The position numbers were made by a program, and so were the translations under genes. The notes under the pieces are model-generated. The model searched no databases. It saw only the letters and a list, made by a program, of their open reading frames with translations, and had not been told where the DNA came from. 64,000 bases of DNA from Mycoplana rhizolycopersici (GTDB lineage Bacteria > Pseudomonadota > Alphaproteobacteria > Rhizobiales > Rhizobiaceae), in NCBI RefSeq assembly GCF_013378445.1, contig NZ_JABXYK010000012.1, forward strand, positions 91,321 through 155,320, read 5' to 3'. This document shows positions 29,348 to 38,121 of the stretch, piece after piece; the stretch's first letter is position 1; the number at the start of each line of letters is the position of its first letter.

Positions 29348-29386
29348 AAAGGCCGGCGAGCATCGTCTCGCCGGCCATTTTTCCGT
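29348..29386 (-). terminator. Terminator of the TerC gene, bidirectional in form
   Basis: Stem GGCCGGCGAG / CTCGCCGGCC (29351-29376) with a six-base loop. On the minus strand TTT follows, 45 bp past the terC stop. On the plus strand a longer T-run (ATTTTT) follows, although no plus-strand gene precedes it. Confidence 0.75.
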
Positions 29387-29420
29387 GCATTCGCATTTGC
29401 TGCGGCACGGCTCGTGGCCG

Positions 29421-30179
29421 TCAGTGCATACTGCGCTTTTCCGTCTTCGCTTTCAGCCTCGCATTGCGTGAAAGCGTGTTCAGGATTTCCACCAGTGCGG
29501 AGAACGCCATCGCCGCATAGATGTAGCCCTTGGGAACGTGGAAGCCCATGCCCTCGGCGATCAGCGTCGTGCCGATCATCAAGAGGAATGCCAGCGCCAG
29601 CATGACGATGGTCGGGTTCTTCTCGATGAAGTTCGCCAGCGGAGTGGCCGCGACCAGCATGACGGTGACTGCCACGACCACGGCCACGACCATGATCGGC
29701 AGGTGCGGGGTCATGCCGACGGCGGTGATGATGCTGTCGACCGAGAATACGAGGTCCAGCAGCAGGATCTGGCCGATCGCAGCGCCGAAGGAGGCGTTTG
29801 CCGTCGAGGCGATGAAATCCTCGTCGTGGTCGGCCGGGTCGACGTTGTGATGGATTTCCTTCGTCGCCTTCCACACCAGGAAGAGGCCGCCGGCGATCAG
29901 GATCATGTCCTTCCATGAAAAGCCGTGCCCGAAGACCTCGAACACGGGCGTGGTGAGCCTGACGATCCAGGCGACGGTTCCGAGCAACGCCAGGCGCATG
30001 ACGAGCGCAAGGCCGATGCCGACGCGGCGTGCGGTTTCGCGCTGGTCGGGGGGAAGCTTGTTGGTGAGGATGGAGATGAAGATCAGGTTGTCGATGCCAA
30101 GGACCACTTCCATGACGATCAGCGTCAAAAGGGCGATCCACGCTTCTGGGCTCTGCATCAGGGCCAGGATGCTATCCAT
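29421..30179 (-). CDS. TerC family integral membrane protein
   Basis: A 252-residue TerC protein with about seven hydrophobic spans. The conserved metal-site segments are present: [15 protein letters not shown] near residues 24-38 and [18 protein letters not shown] near 140-157. The family exports or handles Mn(II) or other divalent ions and is linked to tellurite resistance in some contexts. The start MDSILALMQ at 30179 is preceded by GAGAGGAAG; the open frame extends 34 codons more without support. I looked for a yybP-ykoY manganese riboswitch in the 185 bp upstream and did not see one. Confidence 0.88.
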   Translation of the reverse strand: MDSILALMQSPEAWIALLTLIVMEVVLGIDNLIFISILTNKLPPDQRETARRVGIGLALVMRLALLGTVAWIVRLTTPVFEVFGHGFSWKDMILIAGGLFLVWKATKEIHHNVDPADHDEDFIASTANASFGAAIGQILLLDLVFSVDSIITAVGMTPHLPIMVVAVVVAVTVMLVAATPLANFIEKNPTIVMLALAFLLMIGTTLIAEGMGFHVPKGYIYAAMAFSALVEILNTLSRNARLKAKTEKRSMH

Positions 30180-30364
30180 CCGGTATCTTCCTCTCGGGGT
30201 TCGGGCGTCGAATGACGTTGATATGTATGGAGAACCCGGGGGGTTGCAAGACGTCGGCCGGCGGACGGACGCAAATTCCACATGAACGGTCAGTTCCGCG
30301 CGGGCGATCCGTTTGCGGACCTCGGACCGGTCGAGTGCGGCGGCGGCCGTTCGGCCGTCGAAGC

Positions 30365-31048
30365 CTATGCCCGCGCGCCGTGCCCATCATAGGCGGCAAG
30401 GAAGACACGGATGCCGCCATCGACGACACGCTCGATCTCCGATTGCGGCGGCGGCGCGTCCATCGTGCCGAAGAGGCGGTATTTGAAAAAGCCGACGGTC
30501 GCGAGCTCGAGAAACTGCCGGGCCGCCAGTTCCGGGTCGTCGATCACGAGCGTCCCCTTGGCGACCTGGCGTTCGAGATAGCCCTTGAGGACCGAAACCG
30601 GGTTCATTGGCGTTGCGGACAGGAAGGTGCAGGCAAGGTTCGGCATGCGCTGGTTGACGGAAATGACCATCCGCATCGCCTTGATCGTGTATTCCGACGT
30701 CAGATGCGTGGCAAAGAGGATGCCGAAGCTGCGCAGCGCTTCCCGGACGGATACGTCCGCATCGAGCGCATGCCGGGCGGATTCGGTGATCCGGTAGCGC
30801 TCGCGCTGGATTAGTTCGGCGAAGAGGTCTTCCTTATTCTCGAAGTAGACATAGATGGTGCCCTTCGAGACGCCGGCGGCACGGGTGATATCGTTCATGC
30901 TCGCCGCGTCGAAGCCCTGTTCCATGAAAACGCGCTTGGCGCCGTCGAGAATTTGCTCACGCTTGACCGGGTCCTCCCCGGCGACGCGACGTCCGGCAGG
31001 CGGCGTAGCGCAATCCTCGTGACAAACTTTCGTTACGTCCGTTTCCAT
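30365..31048 (-). CDS. TetR family repressor of the adjacent EmrAB-type efflux genes
   Basis: A 227-residue TetR protein. The HTH reads [19 protein letters not shown] near residues 50-68 after a variable N-terminus, and a C-terminal ligand and dimer domain follows. I chose [10 protein letters not shown] (31048); the frame stays open upstream through the operator region without a ribosome site. It diverges from the HlyD/EmrA gene, and two matched palindromes lie between them, so it should repress both directions and be released by an efflux substrate. The inducer is unknown. Confidence 0.9.
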   Translation of the reverse strand: METDVTKVCHEDCATPPAGRRVAGEDPVKREQILDGAKRVFMEQGFDAASMNDITRAAGVSKGTIYVYFENKEDLFAELIQRERYRITESARHALDADVSVREALRSFGILFATHLTSEYTIKAMRMVISVNQRMPNLACTFLSATPMNPVSVLKGYLERQVAKGTLVIDDPELAARQFLELATVGFFKYRLFGTMDAPPPQSEIERVVDGGIRVFLAAYDGHGARA

Positions 31049-31082
31049 CGCGTTATCTATGAAGCCTCCTTGCTGCACTTTT

Positions 31083-31098
31083 CGAACCGCTCGGTTCG
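31083..31098. promoter_or_regulatory. TetR operator 1
   Basis: CGAACCGCTCGGTTCG is a palindrome with 7-bp arms and a CT centre, 35 bp upstream of the tetR start. It is the same motif as operator 2. Confidence 0.82.
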
Positions 31099-31139
31099 AT
31101 TTGATCTTGATATGAAGCAGAAATAGGACTATGTCAAAT

Positions 31140-31155
31140 CGAACCGAACGGTTCA
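31140..31155. promoter_or_regulatory. TetR operator 2
   Basis: CGAACCGAACGGTTCA repeats the operator 1 motif 57 bp away and 47 bp before the EmrA start. The sequence continues GTTCAATTCG, a partial third half-site. The two sites flank the probable divergent promoters. Confidence 0.8.
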
Positions 31156-31202
31156 GTTCAATTCGATATTTGTTTCTTTCCCCAAAGCTGCCGGGTATTC
31201 CG

Positions 31203-32426
31203 ATGTCGGTCTCGAAGAGTTCCAGCAAAGCCAAAGTCCGCCCCGTCGACGATGATTTCGTCCCCGAGGCGGTAGACGTTCAGCCGGCCGCAGAAGCGCC
31301 GCAGCCGGCCAAGGCCGAGCCTGTGCCGCAGGCGCCCGCCGCACCTGAGGCCGCGCCGCCTGCCAAGTCCGGCGGCAAGCGCTTTGTCCTGCCGGTGCTG
31401 TTGCTTGCGCTGCTCGCCGGCGGTGCCGTCTATGGCTATGAATGGTGGACGAACGGCCGCTTCATGGTGTCGACCGACGACGCCTATGTCCAGGGAGACA
31501 TTGCGACGATCTCGCCGAAGGTGACGGGCTACGTTGCCAAGGTCAATGTGTCGGCCAACCAGCAGGTCAAGGCGGGCGACGTGCTCGTGACGCTGGACGA
31601 CGGCGACTATCGCAACGCGCTCGACCAGGCCAACGCGCAGATCGCGACCGCCAAGCTGTCGCTTGGCCGCATCGACGCGCAGATCGACGGCGCCAAGGCC
31701 TCGCTCACCCAGGCGGAAGCGCAGAGGGCCGCGCTTCAGGCGTCCGTTCGCGGCGCCGAGATCAACCAGGGCCGCGCCAGCACGCTGCAGTCGAAGTCGG
31801 TCGGAACGACCGCCGAACTTGACAGCGCCAATGTTGCGCTCGATCAGGCGAAGGCCAATCTGGCGGGCGGCGAGGCGACGATCGTCTCAGCCAGGGCGAA
31901 CATCGCGCTGCTGGAAGCCCAGTACAAGGAGACCGAGGGTACGATCCGTACGCTCGAACTGCAGCGCGACAAGGCCGCGCGCGACCTCGGCTTCACCGTC
32001 CTGAAGGCGCCTTATGACGGCGTCGTCGGCAACCGTTCCGTCCAGGTCGGCGATCTCGTTTCGCCCGGCCAGCGGCTGATGGCGCTGGTGCCGACGCGCG
32101 AGCTCTACATCGACGCCAACTTCAAGGAGACGCAGATCGCGCACCTGGTTCCCGGTTCGAAGGTCAACGTCCACGTGGACGCCTATGACGACCATCCGAT
32201 CCAGGCGACCGTGGAGTCGATCGCGCCGGCCTCCGGCTCGGTGTTCTCGCTGCTGCCGCCGGAAAATGCGACCGGCAACTTCACCAAGATCATCCAGCGC
32301 GTGCCGGTGCGCATCGCGCTGCCGCAGGATGCGCTCGACAGCGGCCGCCTTCGGGCCGGCCTGAGCGTCGTCGTCGACGTCGATACCCGCACGGCTCCCG
32401 AGGCAGGCACCGTTGCGGCAAAGTGA
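31203..32426 (+). CDS. HlyD/EmrA family membrane fusion protein
   Basis: A 407-residue periplasmic adaptor. An N-terminal cytoplasmic Pro/Ala-rich segment of 60 residues, one transmembrane span at about 61-80, a lipoyl-type half-motif (STDDAYVQGDIATISPKVTGYV), a coiled-coil hairpin (about 150-260) and a C-terminal beta-barrel are visible. The ATG at 31203 is preferred; an ATG at 31131 lies in the operator region and is unlikely. It links the EmrB-type pump encoded next to an outer-membrane channel. No TolC gene is in the window. Confidence 0.9.
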   Translation: MSVSKSSSKAKVRPVDDDFVPEAVDVQPAAEAPQPAKAEPVPQAPAAPEAAPPAKSGGKRFVLPVLLLALLAGGAVYGYEWWTNGRFMVSTDDAYVQGDIATISPKVTGYVAKVNVSANQQVKAGDVLVTLDDGDYRNALDQANAQIATAKLSLGRIDAQIDGAKASLTQAEAQRAALQASVRGAEINQGRASTLQSKSVGTTAELDSANVALDQAKANLAGGEATIVSARANIALLEAQYKETEGTIRTLELQRDKAARDLGFTVLKAPYDGVVGNRSVQVGDLVSPGQRLMALVPTRELYIDANFKETQIAHLVPGSKVNVHVDAYDDHPIQATVESIAPASGSVFSLLPPENATGNFTKIIQRVPVRIALPQDALDSGRLRAGLSVVVDVDTRTAPEAGTVAAK

Positions 32427-32577
32427 ATGCTGCGCGCCCGCTTGGGCGTGCAGCATTCTACCATCAGCCGCGCCGCCCATCGGTCGCGCAGGTCGAAACT
32501 GAAGTGTTGAAAAGGCGCATCCGCCTCTTCGGCGCCCTTGCGGGTGCTGTAGCGATCATGCGCCAGCGGAGCATGGC

Positions 32578-34173
32578 ATGTCTGCCACCACCACACTACC
32601 GGGCAAGGGCGTAGCGGCAGCGGCCCCGGCAGCCGACACCATGGACCCGCGGAAGATGATCGCCTTCATCGCCATGGTGCTCGGCATGTTCATGGCGATC
32701 CTGGACATCCAGGTGGTGTCGGCGTCGCTTGCCGAAATCCAGGCGGGCCTCAGCGCCGGCTCGGACGAGATCGCCTGGGTCCAGACGGCCTATCTGATCG
32801 CGGAAGTGATCATGATCCCGCTGTCGGGCACGCTCGCCCGGATCGTCTCGACGCGCTACCTCTTCGCCTTTTCCGCTGCCGGCTTCACGCTTGCCAGCAT
32901 CCTGTGCGCCACGGCAACGAACATCGAACAGATGATCGTCTACCGTGCCCTGCAGGGCTTCATCGGCGGCGGCATGATCCCGTCGGTGTTTGCCGCGGCG
33001 TTCACGATCTTCCCGCCCTCGAAGCGCAGCGTGGTGAACCCGATCATCGGCCTCATCGCAACGCTCGCCCCCACCATCGGCCCGACCGTCGGCGGCTATC
33101 TCAGCCATGCCTTTTCCTGGCACTGGCTGTTTCTGATCAACGTCATTCCCGGCATCATCGTGACCGTGGTCGCATGGAACTTCATCGATTTCGACAAGCC
33201 CGAGATGTCGCTCTTGAAGAAGTTCGACTGGATGGGCCTGGCGGCGATGGCCGTGTTCCTGGGTTCGCTGGAATATGTGCTGGAGGAGGGCAACGCCAAC
33301 GACTGGTTCAACGACGACCACATCGTCATGGGCGCCATCGCCTGCGCGATCGGGGCGGCGGTGTTCTTTTTCCGGGCCTTCCGGGTGGAATTCCCGGTGG
33401 TCGATCTCAGGGCGTTCGCCGACCGAAACTTCGCGTTCGGCTCGATGTTCTCCTTCATCATGGGCATAGGCCTCTACGGACTGACCTATCTCTACCCGGT
33501 CTATCTCGGCCGCATTCGCGGCTACGATTCGCTGATGATCGGCGAGACGATGTTCGTTTCGGGGCTGGCGATGTTCTTCACCGCGCCCGTCGCCGGCATC
33601 CTGTCCAACAAGCTCGATCCGCGCGTGATGATGTCGATCGGCTTCCTCTCCTTCGGCGCCGGCACCTACATCATGACCGGGCTGACCGCGGACTGGGATT
33701 TCTACGAACTGCTCATCCCGCAGATCCTGCGCGGTGTCGGCCTGATGCTCTGCATGGTTCCGATCAACAATATCGCGCTCGGTACCCTGCCGCCGGCCCG
33801 CGTGCGCAATGCGTCGGGCCTCTACAACCTGACCCGAAACCTCGGCGGCGCCGTTGGCCTTGCGATCATCAACCTGCTTTTGACGACGCGCCAGGACGTG
33901 CACTACATGCGCCTGCGCGAGCACGTCAACTGGGGCAATCCGGAAGCCGTTGAGCGGATGAGCGACATGGCGGCCAACTACACTGCGCACGGGCTGGACG
34001 GCGCGACCGCAGCGATCAAGCAACTGGTCGGACTGGTGCAGCGCGAGGCGATGATCATGGCCTTCAGCGACGTGTTCATGTTCCTGACGGTGCTGTTTGC
34101 CGGCATGCTTTTCTGCGTGGTGCTGATCAAGAAACCACAGGCAAAGGCCGGCGGTGGCGGCGGCGGCCATTGA
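32578..34173 (+). CDS. DHA2 family MFS drug exporter (EmrB/QacA type)
   Basis: A 531-residue major facilitator protein with about fourteen spans. The DHA2 signatures are visible: FMAILDIQVVSASLAEIQAGL at the first span, WVQTAYLIAEVIMIPLSGTLAR for motif A, and the motif C-like GPTVGGYLS. The C-terminus ends in a Gly run (GGGGGGH). It exports hydrophobic compounds by proton antiport together with the HlyD partner, 151 bp upstream on the same strand. TetR control is expected. Confidence 0.9.
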   Translation: MSATTTLPGKGVAAAAPAADTMDPRKMIAFIAMVLGMFMAILDIQVVSASLAEIQAGLSAGSDEIAWVQTAYLIAEVIMIPLSGTLARIVSTRYLFAFSAAGFTLASILCATATNIEQMIVYRALQGFIGGGMIPSVFAAAFTIFPPSKRSVVNPIIGLIATLAPTIGPTVGGYLSHAFSWHWLFLINVIPGIIVTVVAWNFIDFDKPEMSLLKKFDWMGLAAMAVFLGSLEYVLEEGNANDWFNDDHIVMGAIACAIGAAVFFFRAFRVEFPVVDLRAFADRNFAFGSMFSFIMGIGLYGLTYLYPVYLGRIRGYDSLMIGETMFVSGLAMFFTAPVAGILSNKLDPRVMMSIGFLSFGAGTYIMTGLTADWDFYELLIPQILRGVGLMLCMVPINNIALGTLPPARVRNASGLYNLTRNLGGAVGLAIINLLLTTRQDVHYMRLREHVNWGNPEAVERMSDMAANYTAHGLDGATAAIKQLVGLVQREAMIMAFSDVFMFLTVLFAGMLFCVVLIKKPQAKAGGGGGGH

Positions 34174-34253
34174 TGCTTGCCGGCGCGCGGGACTGTACCT
34201 GCGCGCGGCTTCGGGTAGGATGCCTGCCGCGAGCATGACGATCCGGTGAAGGC

Positions 34254-35414
34254 ATGGCATCTTATCGACGACCTCTTTTCTTGCGCCGCACCCTCCTTTG
34301 CACGGCTGCCGGTCTCGGCGTGGCCGGCCTCTTGCGCGGCGTGCCCGGCCGGGCCCAGGCGCAAAGCCAGACGCAGGCCGACACCCAACCCGCCAGGCCG
34401 AAAGTCGATGCGACCTTCATCTTCGCGGCCGATGTGCATGCCTGCCTGGTCACAGCGGCTGCGCTGAGCCCCAATTGCGAGGCGGAAGGCAAGACCGACG
34501 CCAACCTCGTCCGCCACGTGCGCGCGCTCAACGCGCTGGAGAACAAGGACTGGCCGCACACGATCGACGGCGTGCCGACCGGCCTTGCAAGCGGCGGCGA
34601 GCCGATCGGCCGGCCGCTCGGCGTCGTCATGGGCGGCGACATGACGGATGACGGTGGCGGGCAGCTGAAGCTGCCGGGCGAGGGCTGGCAGTTGCAGCAG
34701 TTTGCCAACCGCTACCGTCAGGGCTCGGCCCCGGGGCAACTCCGCTTTCCGGTCTATGCCGGCCTTGGAAACCACGATCTCGATCAGGACGGCGTGCCGC
34801 CGCATGTCGATTTCTATCGAAGGGAGATGCGCGACTACGTCGAGATGAACCACCGCACCTCGGTCTTCTACAAGCCACCGGTGCCGGTGACGAACTTCCA
34901 CGTCGCCTCCGACAATTACTCCTGGGACTGGGGCGGTTTGCATCTGGTGCAGTTGCAGCGCTTCGGCGGCGACCAGACGAAAAACGCGATCAGCGGGCTT
35001 GCCTGGCTGAAGGACGACCTTGCGACCTATGCCGCGGACGGCCGCCCGATCGTGCTGTTTCAGCACTACGGATGGGATCCGTTCTCGCTCGAAAAATGGG
35101 ATCCCGAAGCCCACACCTTCGACGATCACGGCGCCGGCGCGGCCCACTGGTGGAGCGAGGACGACCGGAAGGCGCTGCTTGCGACCATCGCGGGATACAA
35201 TGTCGTCGCCATCTTCCACGGCCACGAACATCCGACGCCGATGATCTACCGCGCCGAAGGGCTCGACCTCGTCAAGCCGGTCGCCTCCTACATGGGCGGC
35301 TTCGCCGTCGCCCGGGTGCGGGACCGCCTGTTCGAGGTGGCGCTGGGAAGGGCCTACGGCGACCGCGGCGACGTCGTCTTCACCCATGCCTTCAGCAAGC
35401 CGTTGACCGGCTGA
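34254..35414 (+). CDS. Secreted metallophosphoesterase (calcineurin-like), Tat-type leader
   Basis: A 386-residue protein. The N-terminus has twin arginines before a hydrophobic stretch (FLRRTLLCTAAGLGVAGLL) and ends near AQA-Q, a probable Tat or Sec signal. The calcineurin metal ligands are all visible: D60 and H62 in FAADVHA, GGDMTDD, GNHD, and then the histidine motifs FQHYGWDP and FHGHEHP. It would hydrolyse phosphomonoesters or diesters in the periplasm with two bound metals. Substrate unknown. It precedes the xyl regulator on the same strand but is separated by that gene's own promoter and operator. Confidence 0.88.
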   Translation: MASYRRPLFLRRTLLCTAAGLGVAGLLRGVPGRAQAQSQTQADTQPARPKVDATFIFAADVHACLVTAAALSPNCEAEGKTDANLVRHVRALNALENKDWPHTIDGVPTGLASGGEPIGRPLGVVMGGDMTDDGGGQLKLPGEGWQLQQFANRYRQGSAPGQLRFPVYAGLGNHDLDQDGVPPHVDFYRREMRDYVEMNHRTSVFYKPPVPVTNFHVASDNYSWDWGGLHLVQLQRFGGDQTKNAISGLAWLKDDLATYAADGRPIVLFQHYGWDPFSLEKWDPEAHTFDDHGAGAAHWWSEDDRKALLATIAGYNVVAIFHGHEHPTPMIYRAEGLDLVKPVASYMGGFAVARVRDRLFEVALGRAYGDRGDVVFTHAFSKPLTG

Positions 35415-35451
35415 AACGGGTGGCAGGACCGTCTCCGCATACCTCCGGGCA

Positions 35452-35477
35452 TTTTTTGATTTACGTACATCAAAAAA
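35452..35477 (+). promoter_or_regulatory. 26-bp near-perfect palindrome, operator of the xyl regulator
   Basis: The left arm TTTTTTGATTTAC and right arm GTACATCAAAAAA pair at 24 of 26 positions around a TACGTA centre. It ends 28 bp before the regulator ATG. The central CG and the position suit a LacI-type autoregulatory operator for the regulator-xylB-xylA unit. Confidence 0.75.
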
Positions 35478-35505
35478 GCCGCTAATGGTCGCCGCGGAGG
35501 AAATC

Positions 35506-36567
35506 ATGCGACCGACGGTTCACGACATCGCCGCCAGCGCGGGCGTCAGCCTTGCGACGGTGGACCGGGTGCTCAACGCCCGGCCCGGCGTGCGTGCGGT
35601 CACGCGCGCCAAGGTCGAGGCCGCGATCGAACGCCTCGGTTACGTCCGCGACGTGGCGGCCGCCAACCTTGCCAAGGGGCGGATCTATCCCTTGGTCTTC
35701 ATCATTCCCCAGGGCGAAAACCCGTTCATGCGCGGGCTTGAGGCCGAGGTCCGGCAGGTGGACCGCGTCACCTTCGATCGTACCAGCATCTCCGTCGTCA
35801 ACGTGCCGCCCTTCGACGCGATGGCGCTGGCAGCGGCGATCGATACGGCGGTTGAAGACGGGGCGGCGGGCATTGCCGCCGTCGCCGTCGATGCGCCCGA
35901 AGTCGTTGAGGCGATCGACCGCGCGCTTGAGCAAGGCGTCGCCTTCGTGACGCTGGTGTCCGACCTTGCATCTTCAAAGCGCGACCATTTCTGCGGGGTC
36001 GACAACGTTGCCGCCGGCCGCACGGCCGGTTCGCTGATGGCCCGTTTCCTGGGCGACAGGGAGGGGCCGGTCGCCGTCCTCGCGGGCTCGATGCTGGTGC
36101 GCGACCACAGCGAGCGCCTTTCCGGCTTCCGCGCGGTGATGGCCGATGCGGGTCGCGGCCGACATGTTCTCGACGTGCTGGAGGGGCAGGATGATCCGGT
36201 TCGTGCGCGGGCGCTTGTCTCGCGCTACCTCGCCAAATTTCCCGGGCTTGCCGGCATCTACAGCCTCGGCGCCGGCAATGCCGGCCTTGTCGCAGCCCTC
36301 GAGGCAGCCGGACGCCCCGGACTTTGCGTCATCGCGCACGAATTGACACCACCGACGCGGGCGGGGCTCGAAAGCGGCATCGTCGACGCCGTGCTGCATC
36401 AGGACGCCGGTCACGAGGTGCGCAGCGCCATCCGCGTGCTGCGCGCCAAGGCCGACGGGGTGAAGCCCGTCGCCGCGCAGGAGCGCATCAGAATCGACAT
36501 CTTCATCAGGGAGAACCTGCCGCCGCCGGATCCGGAGACGGGCACGGCGCGGGCAGGCGAAGGCTAG
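35506..36567 (+). CDS. LacI-family regulator of the xylose operon
   Basis: A 353-residue LacI-type regulator. The HTH TVHDIAASAGVSLATVDRVLN is at residues 4-24; the sensor domain resembles periplasmic sugar-binding proteins of the RbsB class. The ATG at 35506 follows GGAGGAAATC. xylB starts 9 bp after its stop. It is likely an autoregulated repressor of xylulokinase and xylose isomerase, released by xylose. It is not the AraC-type XylR of enterobacteria. Confidence 0.88.
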   Translation: MRPTVHDIAASAGVSLATVDRVLNARPGVRAVTRAKVEAAIERLGYVRDVAAANLAKGRIYPLVFIIPQGENPFMRGLEAEVRQVDRVTFDRTSISVVNVPPFDAMALAAAIDTAVEDGAAGIAAVAVDAPEVVEAIDRALEQGVAFVTLVSDLASSKRDHFCGVDNVAAGRTAGSLMARFLGDREGPVAVLAGSMLVRDHSERLSGFRAVMADAGRGRHVLDVLEGQDDPVRARALVSRYLAKFPGLAGIYSLGAGNAGLVAALEAAGRPGLCVIAHELTPPTRAGLESGIVDAVLHQDAGHEVRSAIRVLRAKADGVKPVAAQERIRIDIFIRENLPPPDPETGTARAGEG

Positions 36568-36576
36568 GAGGAGCCC

Positions 36577-38031
36577 ATGTATCTCGGAATCGATCTCGGC
36601 ACGTCGGGCGTCAAGGCGATGCTGATGGACGCCGACCAGCGGATCGTCGGCTCGGCGAGCGGCGCGCTGGAGGTTTCGCGCCCGCACCCCGGCTGGTCGG
36701 AGCAGGACCCCGCCGACTGGATTGCCGCGGCCACCGAAGCGGTCGACGCGCTGAGGGCGTTGCATCCGGCCGAACTCGCCGCCGTGCGCGGCATCGGCCT
36801 TTCGGGGCAGATGCACGGCGCGACCCTGCTCGATGCTTCCGATAGCGTGTTGCGCCCCTGCATCCTGTGGAACGACACCCGCAGCCACGGCGAGGCGGCC
36901 GCGCTGGACGCCGATCCGCGCTTCCGCGCGATCACCGGCAACATCGTCTTCCCCGGCTTCACCGCGCCGAAACTCGCCTGGGTGAAGAACAACGAGCCGG
37001 AAATCTTTGCGAAAGTCCGCTGGGTTCTGTTGCCGAAGGACTATCTGCGCCTCTGGCTGACCGGCGAACACCTGTCGGAAATGTCGGATTCGGCCGGCAC
37101 CTCATGGCTCGATACCGGTGCGCGAACCTGGTCAGCCGAACTTCTTTCGGCGACCGACCTTGAGGAGCGGCAGATGCCGCGCCTCGTCGAGGGGACGGAG
37201 AGTGCCGGAACGCTGCGCGCGGAACTCGCCGCCCGCTGGGGCCTCGGCGACGGCGTCGTCGTTGCCGGCGGGGCGGGGGACAATGCGGCGTCCGCCTGCG
37301 GCATGGGCACGGTCAGCGACGGTGCCGCCTTCGTGTCGCTCGGCACCTCGGGCGTGCTTTTTGCCGCAAACGGGAGCTACCTGCCGAACCCGGAAAGCGC
37401 CGTTCACGCCTTCTGCCACGCGCTGCCGGACACCTGGCACCAGATGGGCGTGATCCTGTCGGCAACGGATGCGCTGAACTGGCATTCGCGCGTCACGGGC
37501 GTTCGCGCCGCCGAGCTGACGGCGGCACTCGGCGGATCGCTGAAGGCGCCGACGGGCGTCACCTTCCTTCCCTACCTCTCCGGCGAGCGCACGCCGCACA
37601 ACGACGCGTCCATCCGGGGGGCCTTCGTCGGCCTCGGCCACGAGAGCGACCGCGCGGTGCTGACGCAGGCCGTGCTCGAAGGCGTCTCCTTTGCGATCCG
37701 CGACAGTCTGGAGGCCCTCCGGCTCGCCGGCACGACGCTGACGCGCGTCACCGCGATCGGCGGCGGCTCGCGTTCGCGCTACTGGCTGCAGTCGATCGCA
37801 ACCGCTCTGTCGCTGCCGGTGGATGTCCCGGCCGACGGTGATTTCGGCGCGGCCTTCGGCGCCGCACGGCTCGGCCTGATCGCGGCGACAGGGGCCGACC
37901 CCGTTTCCGTCTGCACGGCGCCCGTGACGGCGGAGACGATCGAGCCGGTTTCCGCGCTGACCGCTGCCTATGAGGGGGCCTATGGCCGCTATCGCCGGCT
38001 CTATCCGGCGATCCGCGATGCCGTGAACTGA
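36577..38031 (+). CDS. xylB: Xylulokinase
   Basis: A 484-residue FGGY-family kinase. It begins MYLGIDLGTSGVKAMLMD (phosphate-binding loop); GLSGQMHGATLLD, GAGDNAASACGMG and the C-terminal AIGGGSRSRYWLQ are family hallmarks. Length is normal. It phosphorylates D-xylulose to xylulose 5-phosphate for the pentose phosphate pathway. The ATG at 36577 has GGAGGAG upstream. xylA follows after 90 bp that contain a repeat. Confidence 0.94.
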   Translation: MYLGIDLGTSGVKAMLMDADQRIVGSASGALEVSRPHPGWSEQDPADWIAAATEAVDALRALHPAELAAVRGIGLSGQMHGATLLDASDSVLRPCILWNDTRSHGEAAALDADPRFRAITGNIVFPGFTAPKLAWVKNNEPEIFAKVRWVLLPKDYLRLWLTGEHLSEMSDSAGTSWLDTGARTWSAELLSATDLEERQMPRLVEGTESAGTLRAELAARWGLGDGVVVAGGAGDNAASACGMGTVSDGAAFVSLGTSGVLFAANGSYLPNPESAVHAFCHALPDTWHQMGVILSATDALNWHSRVTGVRAAELTAALGGSLKAPTGVTFLPYLSGERTPHNDASIRGAFVGLGHESDRAVLTQAVLEGVSFAIRDSLEALRLAGTTLTRVTAIGGGSRSRYWLQSIATALSLPVDVPADGDFGAAFGAARLGLIAATGADPVSVCTAPVTAETIEPVSALTAAYEGAYGRYRRLYPAIRDAVN

Positions 38032-38036
38032 CTGCC

Positions 38037-38077
38037 GGCCCCTCACCCTGACCCTCTGCCGGCAGGCGGATGAGGGG
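38037..38077. repeat. Intergenic palindrome between xylB and xylA
   Basis: CCCCTCACC and GGATGAGGGG flank a CTGCCGGCAG core (perfect 10-bp palindrome), the same class as the repeats at the window start and at 5.4 kb. It interrupts the xylB-xylA spacer and could modulate the relative message stability. Confidence 0.6.
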
Positions 38078-38121
38078 CGGATACCCAACGAGCAAATCAT
38101 TCATCCAAGGAGGAAATACCC

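Noticed and set aside
30180..30364. yybP-ykoY manganese riboswitch before terC
   Set aside because: I looked for its conserved elements upstream of the TerC start and did not find them.
32596..34260. 554-codon minus-strand open frame over the EmrB gene
   Set aside because: Antisense shadow of a clear MFS transporter.
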